Shown: positions 50,357 through 58,802, counted from the stretch's first letter. The stretch: 64,000 nucleotides of DNA from CAVVXX01 sp052389895 (GCA_052389895.1 JBQTHM010000008.1:62001-126000), one strand, 5' to 3'. Notes: generated by a model not told the origin, from the letters alone. Translations and numbers: made by a program.

Positions 50357-52182
50357 TGTCTGTCCGCCTGGGGCGGATCGAACAGGAATTTCTGCATGTC
50401 CCAGGCGCCCGTGGGGCAGCGTTCGGCGCATAGCCCGCAATGCAGGCAGAGGTCCTCGTCCTTCACCATCACGCGTCCCGTTTTCAGCCCGTCCGACACA
50501 TAAAGGTCTTGCGTCGGGTTGGGCGCGGGCGCGGTCAGGCGCTGGCGCAAATCCTGCTCCTCGCCGTTCACCGTGAAGGTGATGCAGTCCATCGGGCAGA
50601 TGTCCACGCAGGCGTCGCACTCGATGCATTTCGGGCCTTCGAATACGGTCTGCACGTCGCAATTGAGGCAACGCTGCGCTTCCAGGTAGCCCAGCTTGCG
50701 GTCGAAGCCGAGCTCCACTTCCATCCGCACGTCCTTTAATGTTTTTTCGGGCGGCGCATGGGGCACCTTGAAGCGCTTGTCGAGCGCGATGTCGTTGTCG
50801 TAGCTCCACTCGTGAATCCCCATCTTCTGGCTCATGAGATTCACGTGCGGCGGCGGACGCGCCATGATGTCCTTGCCGTTGCACAGAAGATCAATGGAGA
50901 TCGCCGCCTCGTGCCCGTGCGCGACCGCCCAGATGATGTTCTTGGGTCCGAAGGCCGCATCGCCCCCGAAGAAAATTTTCGCGTGCGTACAGCCCATGGT
51001 GACCGGGTCCACCTTGGGCATGTCCCACCTGTCGAATTCGATGCCGATATCGCGCTCGATCCAGGGAAAGGCGTTTTCCTGGCCCACCGCCACCAGCGCA
51101 TCGTCGCATTCGAAGAGCACGTCGGGCTCGCCCGTTGGTACCAGATTGCGCCGGCCCTTGGCGTCGCGCTCGGCTTTCACTTTTTGGAAAAGAACGCCGG
51201 TCAGCTTGCCGTTTTTGTGCACGAACTCCCTGGGCACAAGGTAGTTGTGAATGGGAATGCCCTCGTGCATGGCGTCTTCCTTTTCCCAGGGGGACGCCTT
51301 CATCTCCTCGAAACCCGAACGCACGACCACGTGCACTTCCTCGCCGCCCAGGCGGCGCGAGGTGCGGCAGCAGTCCATGGCCGTATTGCCGCCGCCGATC
51401 ACGATCACGCGCCGGCCGATTCGCGTCGTGTGGCCGAAGGAGACGCTGGAAAGCCAGTCGATACCGATATGGATATTGGCTGCCGCTTCCTTGCGCCCGG
51501 GAATGTCGAGTTCGCGTCCGCGCGGCGCGCCGCAGCCGACGAAAATCGAATCGAAATTTTCCGCCAGCAACTCCTTCAATGAATTGATGCGCTCGCCCAT
51601 CCTCAATTCGGGCTGCAAATCTGTGATGTAGTGGATTTCCTCGTCCAGCACGGTTTCGGGAAGGCGGAATTTCGGAATCTGCGTGCGCATCATTCCGCCC
51701 GTGGTCTTGTCCGAATCGTAAATAACGCAGGTGTAGCCAAGCGGGAGCAGATCGCGCGCCACCGTGAGCGACGCGGGCCCGCACCCGATCAGCGCAATAC
51801 GCTTGCCGTTTTTTTTAGGCGCCGCTTTGGGCAGGCGATGGCGGATGTCGTCCTTGTTGTCCGCAGCAACGCGTTTCAGCCGGCAGATCGCGACCGGGTC
51901 CTTCTCCACGCGGCCGCGCCGGCAGGCGGGCTCGCAGGGCCTGTCGCAGGTGCGCCCGAGAATTCCCGGGAAGACATTCGACCACCAATTGACCATATAG
52001 GCGTCGGAGTAGCGCCCCGCCGCGATCAGCCGGATGTATTCCGGAACGGGGGTGTGTGCGGGGCACGCCCACTGGCAGTCCACGACCTTGTGGAAGTAGT
52101 CGGGATTCGAGATATCCGTCGGGCGCATGCCGTTGCGACGGGCGGTCCGAAGAACCTGCCCCTCGGCTATGTCGCTACTCAT
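50341..52182 (-). CDS. korC: FAD-dependent NAD(P)H oxidoreductase subunit with C-terminal ferredoxin domain (KorC/GltD-like)
   Basis: A 613-residue flavoprotein of the glutamate synthase small-subunit/NfnB type. The N-terminal helical domain has Cys clusters (CQWACPAHTPVPEYIRLI, GRTCDRPCEPACRRG) for [4Fe-4S] centres. ALIGCGPASLTVARDLL binds FAD, RVIVIGGGNTAMDCCRTSRR binds NAD(P), and GGDAAFGPKNIIWAVAHGHEAA closes the FAD site. The last 110 residues carry two [4Fe-4S] motifs, CIECDACVDICPMDC and CLHCGLCAERCP. It would pass electrons from 2-oxoglutarate oxidation to NAD(P)+, as in the KorCAB enzyme of Azoarcus evansii. First gene of the operon, divergent from fadE. Confidence 0.87.
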   Translation of the reverse strand: MSSDIAEGQVLRTARRNGMRPTDISNPDYFHKVVDCQWACPAHTPVPEYIRLIAAGRYSDAYMVNWWSNVFPGILGRTCDRPCEPACRRGRVEKDPVAICRLKRVAADNKDDIRHRLPKAAPKKNGKRIALIGCGPASLTVARDLLPLGYTCVIYDSDKTTGGMMRTQIPKFRLPETVLDEEIHYITDLQPELRMGERINSLKELLAENFDSIFVGCGAPRGRELDIPGRKEAAANIHIGIDWLSSVSFGHTTRIGRRVIVIGGGNTAMDCCRTSRRLGGEEVHVVVRSGFEEMKASPWEKEDAMHEGIPIHNYLVPREFVHKNGKLTGVLFQKVKAERDAKGRRNLVPTGEPDVLFECDDALVAVGQENAFPWIERDIGIEFDRWDMPKVDPVTMGCTHAKIFFGGDAAFGPKNIIWAVAHGHEAAISIDLLCNGKDIMARPPPHVNLMSQKMGIHEWSYDNDIALDKRFKVPHAPPEKTLKDVRMEVELGFDRKLGYLEAQRCLNCDVQTVFEGPKCIECDACVDICPMDCITFTVNGEEQDLRQRLTAPAPNPTQDLYVSDGLKTGRVMVKDEDLCLHCGLCAERCPTGAWDMQKFLFDPPQADRQCHVR

Positions 52183-52398
52183 TGTGATCGCCCGGTCTCC
52201 AAACTCTTGGCGCTTATCGGAAATGCGCCGCGCCGCCCCCTGTGCTCGTCATTGTATAGGGGATGCTGGCCGCTTTCGAAAACCTTATATGCCACAAAGC
52301 TGTAGAACGGCTTTCGCTCCGCCCGCAGCCGCGTGGCGCTCACGCGAAATTGCGAGTAAGGCATTGATCCCGCTTGGTTTTGTGCGCATGGTCCGCCC

Positions 52399-54678
52399 AT
52401 GACCGACGGCTACATCGCCTGGCGGCGGCGCATTTCCAAGCCGCTTCTCGCCTATTTCCGCCGCGTGCTTCCGCCCATCTCCGACACCGAACGCGAAGCG
52501 CTCGAAGCGGGCACCGTTTGGTGGGACGGAGAGCTTTTTTCCGGCAAGCCTGATTGGGCGAAGCTGCGCGGGTTTTCCGGGGCGAAACTCACTTCCGAAG
52601 AACAGGACTTCCTCGACGGGCCGGTGGAAGAGCTCTGCGCCATGCTCGACGAATGGAGGATTCGTCAGGACCACGATCTTCCGCCAGAAGCCTGGCGCTT
52701 CATGCGCGACAACGGCTTCATGGGAATGATCATCCCGAAGGGGTACGGCGGGCTCGAATTTTCTGCGCTCGCGCATTCCAGCGTGGTGATGAAAATTTCC
52801 ACGCGCAGTCTGGCCGCGGCCGTAACCGTTATGGTGCCGAATTCGCTTGGCCCCGCCGAGCTGCTGCTGCGCTACGGCGCCGACGAACAGAAGCGGCATT
52901 ACCTGCCGCGGCTGGCAAAGGGAGATGAGATTCCGTGCTTCGCGCTGACCGGCCCCGAAGCGGGCTCGGATGCCGCGTCGATTCCCGACACCGGCATCGT
53001 GTGTCTCGGTGAATTCAACGGCAACCGCACGCTGGGCATGCGCCTTTCCTGGGACAAGCGCTACATCACGCTCGCGCCCGTGGCGACGCTGCTCGGCATT
53101 GCGTTTCGCTTGCGCGATCCCGATCACCTGATCGGCGGCAAGGAAGATATCGGCATTACGCTGGCGCTGATACCGGCCGAAACGCCAGGCGTGGAAATCG
53201 GCCGGCGCCACATTCCGGCAGGTCAGGGGTTCCTGAACGGACCCACAAGCGGCAAAGACGTGTTCGTCCCGCTCGATTTCATCATCGGCGGCAAGGCGCG
53301 GGCCGGCCAGGGCTGGCGCATGCTGATGGAAGCGCTGGCCGCGGGCCGCAGCATCTCGCTGCCCGCGCTCTCCACTGGCGCCTGCAAATTTGCGGCGCGC
53401 AACGCGGGCGCCTATGCGGCTGTCCGCCGCCAGTTCGGCGTCGCCATCGGCAAATTCGAAGGGGTGGAAGCGCCCCTCGCGCGCATCGCCGCCAGCGCCT
53501 ATGTGCTCGACGCCGCGCGGGTGCTCACCTGCGGCGCCATCGACGCGGGCCAGCAGCCCTCGGTGCTTTCCGCCATCCTCAAATACCATGCCACCGAGCG
53601 CATGCGCGCGGCCGTGAACGACGGCATGGATATCCTGGGCGGGCGCGGTATCATCGATGGCCCGCGCAACTTCATGTTCTCGGCCTACCAGAGCATTCCT
53701 GTCGCCATCACGGTCGAGGGCGCGAACATTCTCACCCGTTCGCTGATCATTTTCGGCCAGGGCGCCATCCGCTGCCATCCGCATCTACTCAAGGAAATGG
53801 AGGCGGCGCAGTTGCCGGACGAAGACCAGGCGCTCGAAGCGTTCGACAAGGCGCTATTCGCGCATATTCGCGGGATGTTTTCGAATATGCTGCGTGCCTT
53901 CATTCACAATCTCACCGGCGGCGCCTTTTCCTCCGCGCCGAGTGTCGCCGACATCGGTTGGATTTACCGCCGCCTGCACGCGGCGGCCGTCACCTTCGCG
54001 GTGGTGACCGATTTCGTCATGGGCACGCTGGGCGGCACGCTCAAGCGGCGCGAGGCTCTCTCGGCGCGGCTGGGCGATGTGCTGAGCGAAATGTATTTGC
54101 TCAGCTGCACGCTCAAGCAGTTTGAGGACGACGGCGCGCCCGCGGAGGATTTGCCGCTGGTGCAATATGCGGCGCGCGACAGCCTCTGCCGCATTCAACG
54201 CCGGCTGGACTCCGTCCTTGTCAATATGCCCATGCGTCCGCTCGCCTGGCTGGCGCGGCTTATCGCGTTTCCTCTTGGCCGCCACCGCCGCCCGCCGAAG
54301 GACAAGCTTGTGCACGCCTGCGCGAAAATCCTGCTTTCGCCGTCGGACGCGCGCGACCGCCTGACGGCCGGCATGTTCGTAAGCAACCGGCCCGACGATG
54401 CCACGGGCAGGCTTGAAGCTGCGCTGATCGCTGCCGTGGCCCGCGATCGCATCGAGGAGAAGGTGCGTAAGGCGCTGGGTTCGCGTGGCTTGCGCGATGG
54501 CGACGTCGCAAATTGGATTGAAGCCAAGGCGATCACGCAGGACGAAGCCGGCGCCCTTGCCGGTGCCCGCCGTCTCATCGCGGAAGCGATCGCGGTTGAT
54601 TCATTCTCGCCCGATGAAGTCGTCACTCCCCGATCGCAGGATCGCGAAATCGGTAAACCCGGTTCGGCCGCCGCGTGA
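52399..54678 (+). CDS. fadE: Acyl-CoA dehydrogenase, FadE type
   Basis: This FAD enzyme catalyses the first oxidation of fatty acyl-CoA in beta-oxidation. The 759-residue length and the extra C-terminal domain mark the FadE class (E. coli FadE is 814) rather than the 380-residue short forms. MGMIIPKGYGGLEFSALAHS, CFALTGPEAGSDAASIPDTG, GRSISLPALSTG, ILGGRGIIDGPRNF and ITVEGANILTRSLIIFGQGAIRCHP are FadE signatures. No N-terminal membrane helix is apparent, unlike E. coli FadE. Divergent from korC across 216 bases in which I see no clear operator. Convergent with the ornithine-cyclodeaminase-like gene, with a hairpin repeat between them. Confidence 0.93.
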   Translation: MTDGYIAWRRRISKPLLAYFRRVLPPISDTEREALEAGTVWWDGELFSGKPDWAKLRGFSGAKLTSEEQDFLDGPVEELCAMLDEWRIRQDHDLPPEAWRFMRDNGFMGMIIPKGYGGLEFSALAHSSVVMKISTRSLAAAVTVMVPNSLGPAELLLRYGADEQKRHYLPRLAKGDEIPCFALTGPEAGSDAASIPDTGIVCLGEFNGNRTLGMRLSWDKRYITLAPVATLLGIAFRLRDPDHLIGGKEDIGITLALIPAETPGVEIGRRHIPAGQGFLNGPTSGKDVFVPLDFIIGGKARAGQGWRMLMEALAAGRSISLPALSTGACKFAARNAGAYAAVRRQFGVAIGKFEGVEAPLARIAASAYVLDAARVLTCGAIDAGQQPSVLSAILKYHATERMRAAVNDGMDILGGRGIIDGPRNFMFSAYQSIPVAITVEGANILTRSLIIFGQGAIRCHPHLLKEMEAAQLPDEDQALEAFDKALFAHIRGMFSNMLRAFIHNLTGGAFSSAPSVADIGWIYRRLHAAAVTFAVVTDFVMGTLGGTLKRREALSARLGDVLSEMYLLSCTLKQFEDDGAPAEDLPLVQYAARDSLCRIQRRLDSVLVNMPMRPLAWLARLIAFPLGRHRRPPKDKLVHACAKILLSPSDARDRLTAGMFVSNRPDDATGRLEAALIAAVARDRIEEKVRKALGSRGLRDGDVANWIEAKAITQDEAGALAGARRLIAEAIAVDSFSPDEVVTPRSQDREIGKPGSAAA

Positions 54679-54683
54679 TTTGT

Positions 54684-54725
54684 CCTCCCCCTTAGTGGGA
54701 GGTGGCGCGCAGCGCCGGAGGGGGC
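54684..54725 (+). repeat. Intergenic hairpin repeat, copy C
   Basis: CCTCCCCCTTAGTGGGAGG hairpin, then TG, then the stem GCGC-GCA-GCGC, then CGGAGGGGGCT. It fills the whole gap between two convergent genes, ending directly at the ornithine-cyclodeaminase-like stop. A transcription-end or mRNA-stabilising function is plausible. Confidence 0.75.
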
Positions 54726-55721
54726 TTACAGCACGCCGAGCGAAAGGCTCATTCCCGCTTTTTTCGTCAGTGCTCGTTCGTAGGCCGCGGCCGCCGCCGC
54801 AACGTCCTGCGCGGCGGTGCCCGTGGAATCGAAGATGATGATTTCCTCGGCGCTGGTGCGCCCCGGTTTTTTTCCGACGAAGATGTCGCCGAGCCCGGCA
54901 TGAACGCCCTCAAGCGTGACCGCACCTGCGTTCAGCGCGTGGTGCAGGTCGCCCATGACCGCGCATTGCTCCAGCACGTCTACCACGATTTTGCCTTTCG
55001 CCATCAACGCGGGCGCGATCTCATTTTTTTCTGGGTTGTCCGCGCCCACGGCGGCTACGAAGACTCCTGTGCTTACATGCTCCGGTTCCAGGAACGGTGA
55101 GGTAGCAGTCGTGCAGGTGACGATCACATCGGCGCTTGCCGTCGCTTCACGCAGCTTCGAACACGCAAAACCCTTGATCGCAAATTTCTCCGTTGCCGCC
55201 GATGCAAATGCCACAGCGTGGCCGTGATTGCGGTCCCACGCGCGCACTTCGCGCAGCGGAAGCACGCCCAAAAGCGCTTCGAGCTGGGCGGGCGCCTGCG
55301 CGCCGCAGCCGCAGATGGCGAGCCGCGTGGAATCCGTGCGCGCGAGGTGTCTGGCCGCAAGCGCGGTCGCCGCCGCGGTGCGGCGCAAGGTGATCTCGAT
55401 GGAATCCATGATGGCCAGCAGCGCGCCTGTTACTGCGTCGGCGAGAAGAATTGCGCCCTGGATCGTCGGAAGACCACGTTCTGGGTTACCGGGAAAATTC
55501 CCGTTCAGCTTGATCGCGACGAAGCGCCGGTCGAGCAATGCGCCCTTCGCATGGAATGCGCCGCCTGCGCCCGGGATGTGCATGGGTGCAGGGTTCTCCG
55601 CGCGGCCATCGGCAAGGGCGCGGAATGCGTTTTCGGCTGCCGCGAGATAATCTTCCACGCGCATCAATGCTGCGATGTGGCGTCGGGTGAGAAGAAGTGT
55701 TTCGCTTGACCGTGCGGCCAT
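54726..55721 (-). CDS. Ornithine cyclodeaminase / mu-crystallin family protein
   Basis: A 331-residue NAD(P)-dependent enzyme of the OCD/alanine dehydrogenase/ketimine reductase family. Seen are FVAIKLNGNFPGNPERGLPTIQG (substrate Lys), ALLAIMDSIEITLRRTAAATALAARHLAR (in two parts; MDS..IT..RTAA is the family signature), the Rossmann loop LAICGCGAQAPAQLEAL and VAAVGADNPEKNEI. Related enzymes act on ornithine, alanine, delta-1-pyrroline-2-carboxylate or hydroxyproline-pathway imines. The usual GxGxQA motif is preserved as GCGAQA. The substrate cannot be assigned. Stands alone between converging fadE and the methyltransferase. Confidence 0.87.
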   Translation of the reverse strand: MAARSSETLLLTRRHIAALMRVEDYLAAAENAFRALADGRAENPAPMHIPGAGGAFHAKGALLDRRFVAIKLNGNFPGNPERGLPTIQGAILLADAVTGALLAIMDSIEITLRRTAAATALAARHLARTDSTRLAICGCGAQAPAQLEALLGVLPLREVRAWDRNHGHAVAFASAATEKFAIKGFACSKLREATASADVIVTCTTATSPFLEPEHVSTGVFVAAVGADNPEKNEIAPALMAKGKIVVDVLEQCAVMGDLHHALNAGAVTLEGVHAGLGDIFVGKKPGRTSAEEIIIFDSTGTAAQDVAAAAAAYERALTKKAGMSLSLGVL

Positions 55722-55865
55722 GATGGTGCCTCCCCAAAACCAAGGGTTGGCAGAGCTTGGACGTTCGCACGTCTTGGGAAGCCGGGAGTCTGCGAAGTCC
55801 CGACCTTCAAATAGTATCGCTTATGTGTGCCTGCGTAAACGCGGCCAAGGCGCGGCGGCGCCTTT

Positions 55866-56819
55866 CTAGGCCGGCTTTTGTAAGCCAAGCGACCAGGCGA
55901 GCAACGACCCCGACGGGTGCTTGAACAGCTCAGCTTCGCGCACTTCCGTGCCCGCCGCGCGAAGTGCCGCCCTCAGCGTTTCGACTCCCGCGGCATCGAG
56001 CGCGGAATCGAGCAGGGCCTTCTGGCGCATCGCCCAGGCGGCGATGTCCCGCTCTACAATCGCGAGGCGGCGCAACGCGTCCTCCGGAACGTAGATTTCC
56101 GGCGTGCGCGCGAGATCCACGAGATACGAAACGACTTCCGCCGTGTTGGAGAGCAGCGGGTCGGGCGGCAGCCTGCGGGCCAGCGCCTGCACCGCGGCGC
56201 GAAAACGCTCGCGCTCGTTACCCGCGGTCATGCGCGGCGCCCGCCCCGCATAGCGCGCGAACAATTGCTCCCCCAGCCGGAACGGCATGTCGTCGGGAAA
56301 AATGCGCCGGTGCGCGGCCAGCCGCGCCGCCGTCTGGCGCGCGATGGCGCTTTCGGAATGGTGCAAAAGGAACAGCCCGCGCCCGCCGGGCTTGAGCACG
56401 CGCACTACCTCGCGCGCCGCGCTTTTGCGCTCGGCATATTCGATCCCGAACTGCGAGGTGACGCCGTCGAAATAGCCGTCGGCAAACGGCAGTGCTTTCA
56501 GATCCGTATTGCCGTGCAGGCGCACCGTGCCAATTTGTGTTGCGCCGAGGGCGCGCTCTACCGGCCCCAGATCGGCCAAATCCACGCCGTGAATCTCGAA
56601 TGCGCGGCCAGCCCCGCCCGCGCAGGCGAGCGCCGCGCGTATAACCGAAGCGCCGCCCGTGGCGAGGTCGAGCAGCCGCGCCCCATCGGCAAAGGTCGAA
56701 AAGAAATCGCGCCAATAGCCGGTTGCGTCGAAGCCACCCTGCTCGACGGCAAAGCTCTCGCTATGTCCGCTCGCCCAATAGCGCGTCCACACTTCGCCGA
56801 GATTTGTGCTGCCTGGCAT
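55866..56819 (-). CDS. Class I SAM-dependent methyltransferase
   Basis: A 317-residue protein with a Rossmann-like methyltransferase core: motif I RLLDLATGGASVIRAAL (the GxGxG is degenerate, as ATGGAS), acidic loop IHGVDLADLGP, motif II ADGYFDGVTSQFGIEYAER and motif III VLKPGGRGLFLLHHSESA. The C-terminal 130 residues are helical and unlike common small methyltransferases. The substrate is unknown. Weak links to neighbours: 46 bases from the livJ stop on the same strand, so read-through from livJ is possible. Confidence 0.8.
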   Translation of the reverse strand: MPGSTNLGEVWTRYWASGHSESFAVEQGGFDATGYWRDFFSTFADGARLLDLATGGASVIRAALACAGGAGRAFEIHGVDLADLGPVERALGATQIGTVRLHGNTDLKALPFADGYFDGVTSQFGIEYAERKSAAREVVRVLKPGGRGLFLLHHSESAIARQTAARLAAHRRIFPDDMPFRLGEQLFARYAGRAPRMTAGNERERFRAAVQALARRLPPDPLLSNTAEVVSYLVDLARTPEIYVPEDALRRLAIVERDIAAWAMRQKALLDSALDAAGVETLRAALRAAGTEVREAELFKHPSGSLLAWSLGLQKPA

Positions 56820-56866
56820 GTTCCTTCCGCCACCGGCGAGGTTAGAACATGCCGCGGCTGTGCGTG

Positions 56867-57979
56867 CTACTCCGCGTAGACGTATTTGCCGCCCTGCCAG
56901 ACGTAGAAGACGTAGCCCGGCGCGTTCACGTCACCCTTGGCGTTGAACGACAGCGGGCCCAGCACGCTGTCGAAGGTGTTGGAGCGCAGCGCGGCGGCTA
57001 CTTTGTCGGGCTCCGTCGAACCCGCCTTCGCCACCGCCTGAGCCCACACCTGGATGGCGGCATAGGTGTAAAGCGTATAGGCCTCGGGCTCGTAATTCTG
57101 ATCGCGGAAATACTTCACCAGCTCCGCATTTTCCGGGCGCAGGCGCGGATCGGGGCCGAAGGTGATCAAGGTCCCCGCACCCGCATCGCCGGTGATGGCC
57201 CAGAATTCCTCGGTGACGAGCGAATCGCCGCCCACCATCTGCGTGGTCATGCCCTGCGCGCGCATCTGGCGGACAATCAGGCCTGCCTCCGTCTTGTAGC
57301 CGCCGAAATAGAGAATGTCCGCGCCCGCCTCGTTGATCTTGGAGACCAGCGGACTGTAGTCCTTCTCGCCCGCCGTGATGGACTCGTTCATGATCTCCTT
57401 CACGCCCAGCTCGTTCAACGCCTTGCGGAACTGGTCAGCCAGCCCTTTGCCGTAGGCCGACTTGTCGTCAACGATGGCGAGCGTCTTGCCCGGGAAATTC
57501 TTCGCGATGTATTCGGCCGCGACTCTTCCTTGCGCGTCGTCGCGTCCGCACACGCGGAACACGTTGGGAAGTCCGCGTTCGGTGAGGGCGGGCTGCGTCG
57601 AGGCCGGCGAAATCTGGAGAATGCCGGATTCGTTATAGACGTCGGAGGCGGGAATGGACGAACCCGAGCAGTAATGCCCTGCCACGAGCACGGCGCCCTT
57701 GGCCGCCATATCGTTGGCTGCGCTCACTGCCTGTTTCGGGTCGCAGGCGTCGTCGGCGATGACGAGCTGGATTTTCTTCCCCAGAACGCCGCCCTTGGCG
57801 TTGATGTCGGCCACGGCCTTTTCGCCTCCGCGGCGGAACTGGTCGCCGAAGGCGGCCTCGCTCCCCGTCATCGGTCCCACCACGGCGATCACGATGCTGT
57901 CGCTCTTTTCCGAACAGCTTTGGGTAAGGGCAAAAATGGTCAGCGCGCCCAGCGCGGCAACGGCACGGTTCATCTTCAT
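56867..57979 (-). CDS. Branched-chain amino-acid ABC transporter substrate-binding lipoprotein (LivJ/LivK-like)
   Basis: A 370-residue periplasmic binding protein. The N-terminus ends with a lipobox-like ALTQSCSEK, so it is probably membrane-anchored. IVIAVVGPMTGSEAAFGDQFRRGGEKAVADIN is the family start (here in two parts), with HYCSGSSIPASDVYNESG, RVCGRDDAQGRVAAEYI and DILYFGGYKTEAGLIVRQMRAQG. It captures Leu/Ile/Val or related ligands for the LivHMGF permease encoded just upstream. ATG 57979 is preferred over a TTG two codons earlier. It is separated from the rest of the liv operon by a 454-base gap and probably has its own promoter. Confidence 0.9.
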   Translation of the reverse strand: MKMNRAVAALGALTIFALTQSCSEKSDSIVIAVVGPMTGSEAAFGDQFRRGGEKAVADINAKGGVLGKKIQLVIADDACDPKQAVSAANDMAAKGAVLVAGHYCSGSSIPASDVYNESGILQISPASTQPALTERGLPNVFRVCGRDDAQGRVAAEYIAKNFPGKTLAIVDDKSAYGKGLADQFRKALNELGVKEIMNESITAGEKDYSPLVSKINEAGADILYFGGYKTEAGLIVRQMRAQGMTTQMVGGDSLVTEEFWAITGDAGAGTLITFGPDPRLRPENAELVKYFRDQNYEPEAYTLYTYAAIQVWAQAVAKAGSTEPDKVAAALRSNTFDSVLGPLSFNAKGDVNAPGYVFYVWQGGKYVYAE

Positions 57980-58117
57980 GAACAAACCCCGAAATTTGCG
58001 AAGGGGCGGAGAATATAGGCAAAAACCGCGCGCGCAAATTTTTTGCGCTACCCCCTTGTAGCGCGGCGCTGCTCACACCAAATCTACTATATTCGCAAGC
58101 AAAGCGCCCAGAACGCA

Positions 58118-58147
58118 GGGCGGGGCCGGGAAGCCGGTCCCGCCCTC
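58118..58147 (+). terminator. Strong hairpin followed by T5, terminator-like on the plus strand
   Basis: AGGGCGGGGCCGG-gaag-CCGGTCCCGCCCT is a 13-bp stem with one G-T pair, then CGCTTTTTG. The T-run fits termination of plus-strand transcription, but no plus-strand gene is upstream. It may end an unannotated transcript or act as a structural barrier in the livJ leader. Confidence 0.4.
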
Positions 58148-58256
58148 GCTTTTTGCGCGCACCGGAAAGCGGCAAAAACGCGTTCGAAAAATTTTTCATT
58201 CGATTTCAAGACCCCTACTCGAGCGCCGCGCGCCGCCCTGGCGCCGGCGCCGTTCA

Positions 58257-58272
58257 TGTTTCACGTGAAACT
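58257..58272. promoter_or_regulatory. parS centromere site (ParB binding)
   Basis: TGTTTCACGTGAAACT matches the bacterial parS consensus TGTTTCACGTGAAACA at 15 of 16 positions and contains the perfect 14-base palindrome GTTTCACGTGAAAC. It lies in a non-coding gap. ParB loads here and spreads for chromosome segregation; such sites cluster near the replication origin. No parA/parB genes are in the window. Confidence 0.85.
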
Positions 58273-58302
58273 ATGGCGAGTGCTTTGAAAGGAGGTTTGG
58301 AC

Positions 58303-58323
58303 AGAAAAAATGCGTAACACGCA
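58303..58323 (-). terminator. Intrinsic terminator candidate after the liv permease operon
   Basis: On the minus strand TGCGT-gtt-ACGCA is followed by TTTTTTCT. The stem is short (5 bp) but the T-run is good, and it stands about 117 bases after the DUF6867-like stop. It would separate the mctP-livHMGF transcript from livJ. Confidence 0.4.
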
Positions 58324-58439
58324 ACACGGCAGCATAATGCACAAGCGGCGAAGCAATTAAATTTGGCTCGTTTGAAGCCGGCGCGATACGTGCGCCTGGC
58401 GTTGGGAAAACCGCATTTCTTCCAAAGCCGTTTGTGCGC

Positions 58440-58802
58440 TCAGTGGTTCTTATGCTGGACGTGGCGCCAGTAAAACGGGCCGTCGCGCCGGTAAAGCCAG
58501 GGGTATTGCGACACCATGCGCGAGGCCAGCGTGGCACGGTAGGAAAGCGCGGCAACCGCAAGCAGAAAGGCGACGTCGAAAAGATATCCGGAAAGCGACC
58601 ACAACTCGCCGTCGAACATGCCGTAGACGAGAAAGCGGTCCGCCAGCCCCAGCAGCGCGGCATAGGGAATGGCCTTCCACACGGGACGCCAGCTCGCGGC
58701 CAGCGCGCGGCCCATCATCAGCGCGCAGCCGCCCATGAAAATCACGGTGATGCCGAGGCTGACGCCGGCCGTGGTGCCGAGAATGGGAAGATATTGGCTC
58801 AT
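58440..58802 (-). CDS. Small integral membrane protein (DUF6867-like) of the liv operon
   Basis: A 120-residue protein with three predicted membrane helices (VSLGITVIFMGGCALMMGRAL, quoted from about residue 14, IPYAALLGLADRFLVYGMF and LFDVAFLLAVAALSY) and a basic, aromatic C-terminus (YPWLYRRDGPFYWRHVQHKNH in part). I recall proteins of this kind directly after livF in alphaproteobacterial branched-chain amino-acid transporter operons, but no function is known to me. Its ATG overlaps the livF stop (ATGA), so it is co-translated and may assist the transporter. Confidence 0.7.
   Translation of the reverse strand: MSQYLPILGTTAGVSLGITVIFMGGCALMMGRALAASWRPVWKAIPYAALLGLADRFLVYGMFDGELWSLSGYLFDVAFLLAVAALSYRATLASRMVSQYPWLYRRDGPFYWRHVQHKNH

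Larger units (their letters stand above)
57986..58439. other. 454-base intergenic region between livJ and the DUF6867-like gene
   Basis: No convincing gene is seen. From left to right it holds an inverted repeat GCGCTAC...GTAGCGC (58045-58064), a strong GC-rich hairpin (58118-58147), a parS site (58257-58272), an orphan AAAGGAGGT sequence on the plus strand (58288-58296) followed by only a 16-codon frame (58310-58360), and a terminator-like element for the minus strand (58303-58323). The livJ promoter should lie in its left part. Confidence 0.6.

Noticed and set aside
50357..50884. N-terminal extension of the KorA frame
   Set aside because: The extra 176 codons are out-of-frame korC sequence; the conserved gamma domain begins at the ATG at 50356.
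52183..52398. Small frame filling the korC-fadE gap
   Set aside because: The 73-codon frame covers the divergent promoter region, has no ribosome site and shows no recognisable features.
52285..53784. A 499-codon minus-strand frame opposite fadE
   Set aside because: It mirrors an unmistakable FadE coding region and has the typical low-complexity shadow composition.
58045..58064. GCGCTAC...GTAGCGC inverted repeat as a terminator
   Set aside because: The adjacent T-run precedes the hairpin on the plus strand and becomes an A-run after it on the minus strand, so it fits neither direction.
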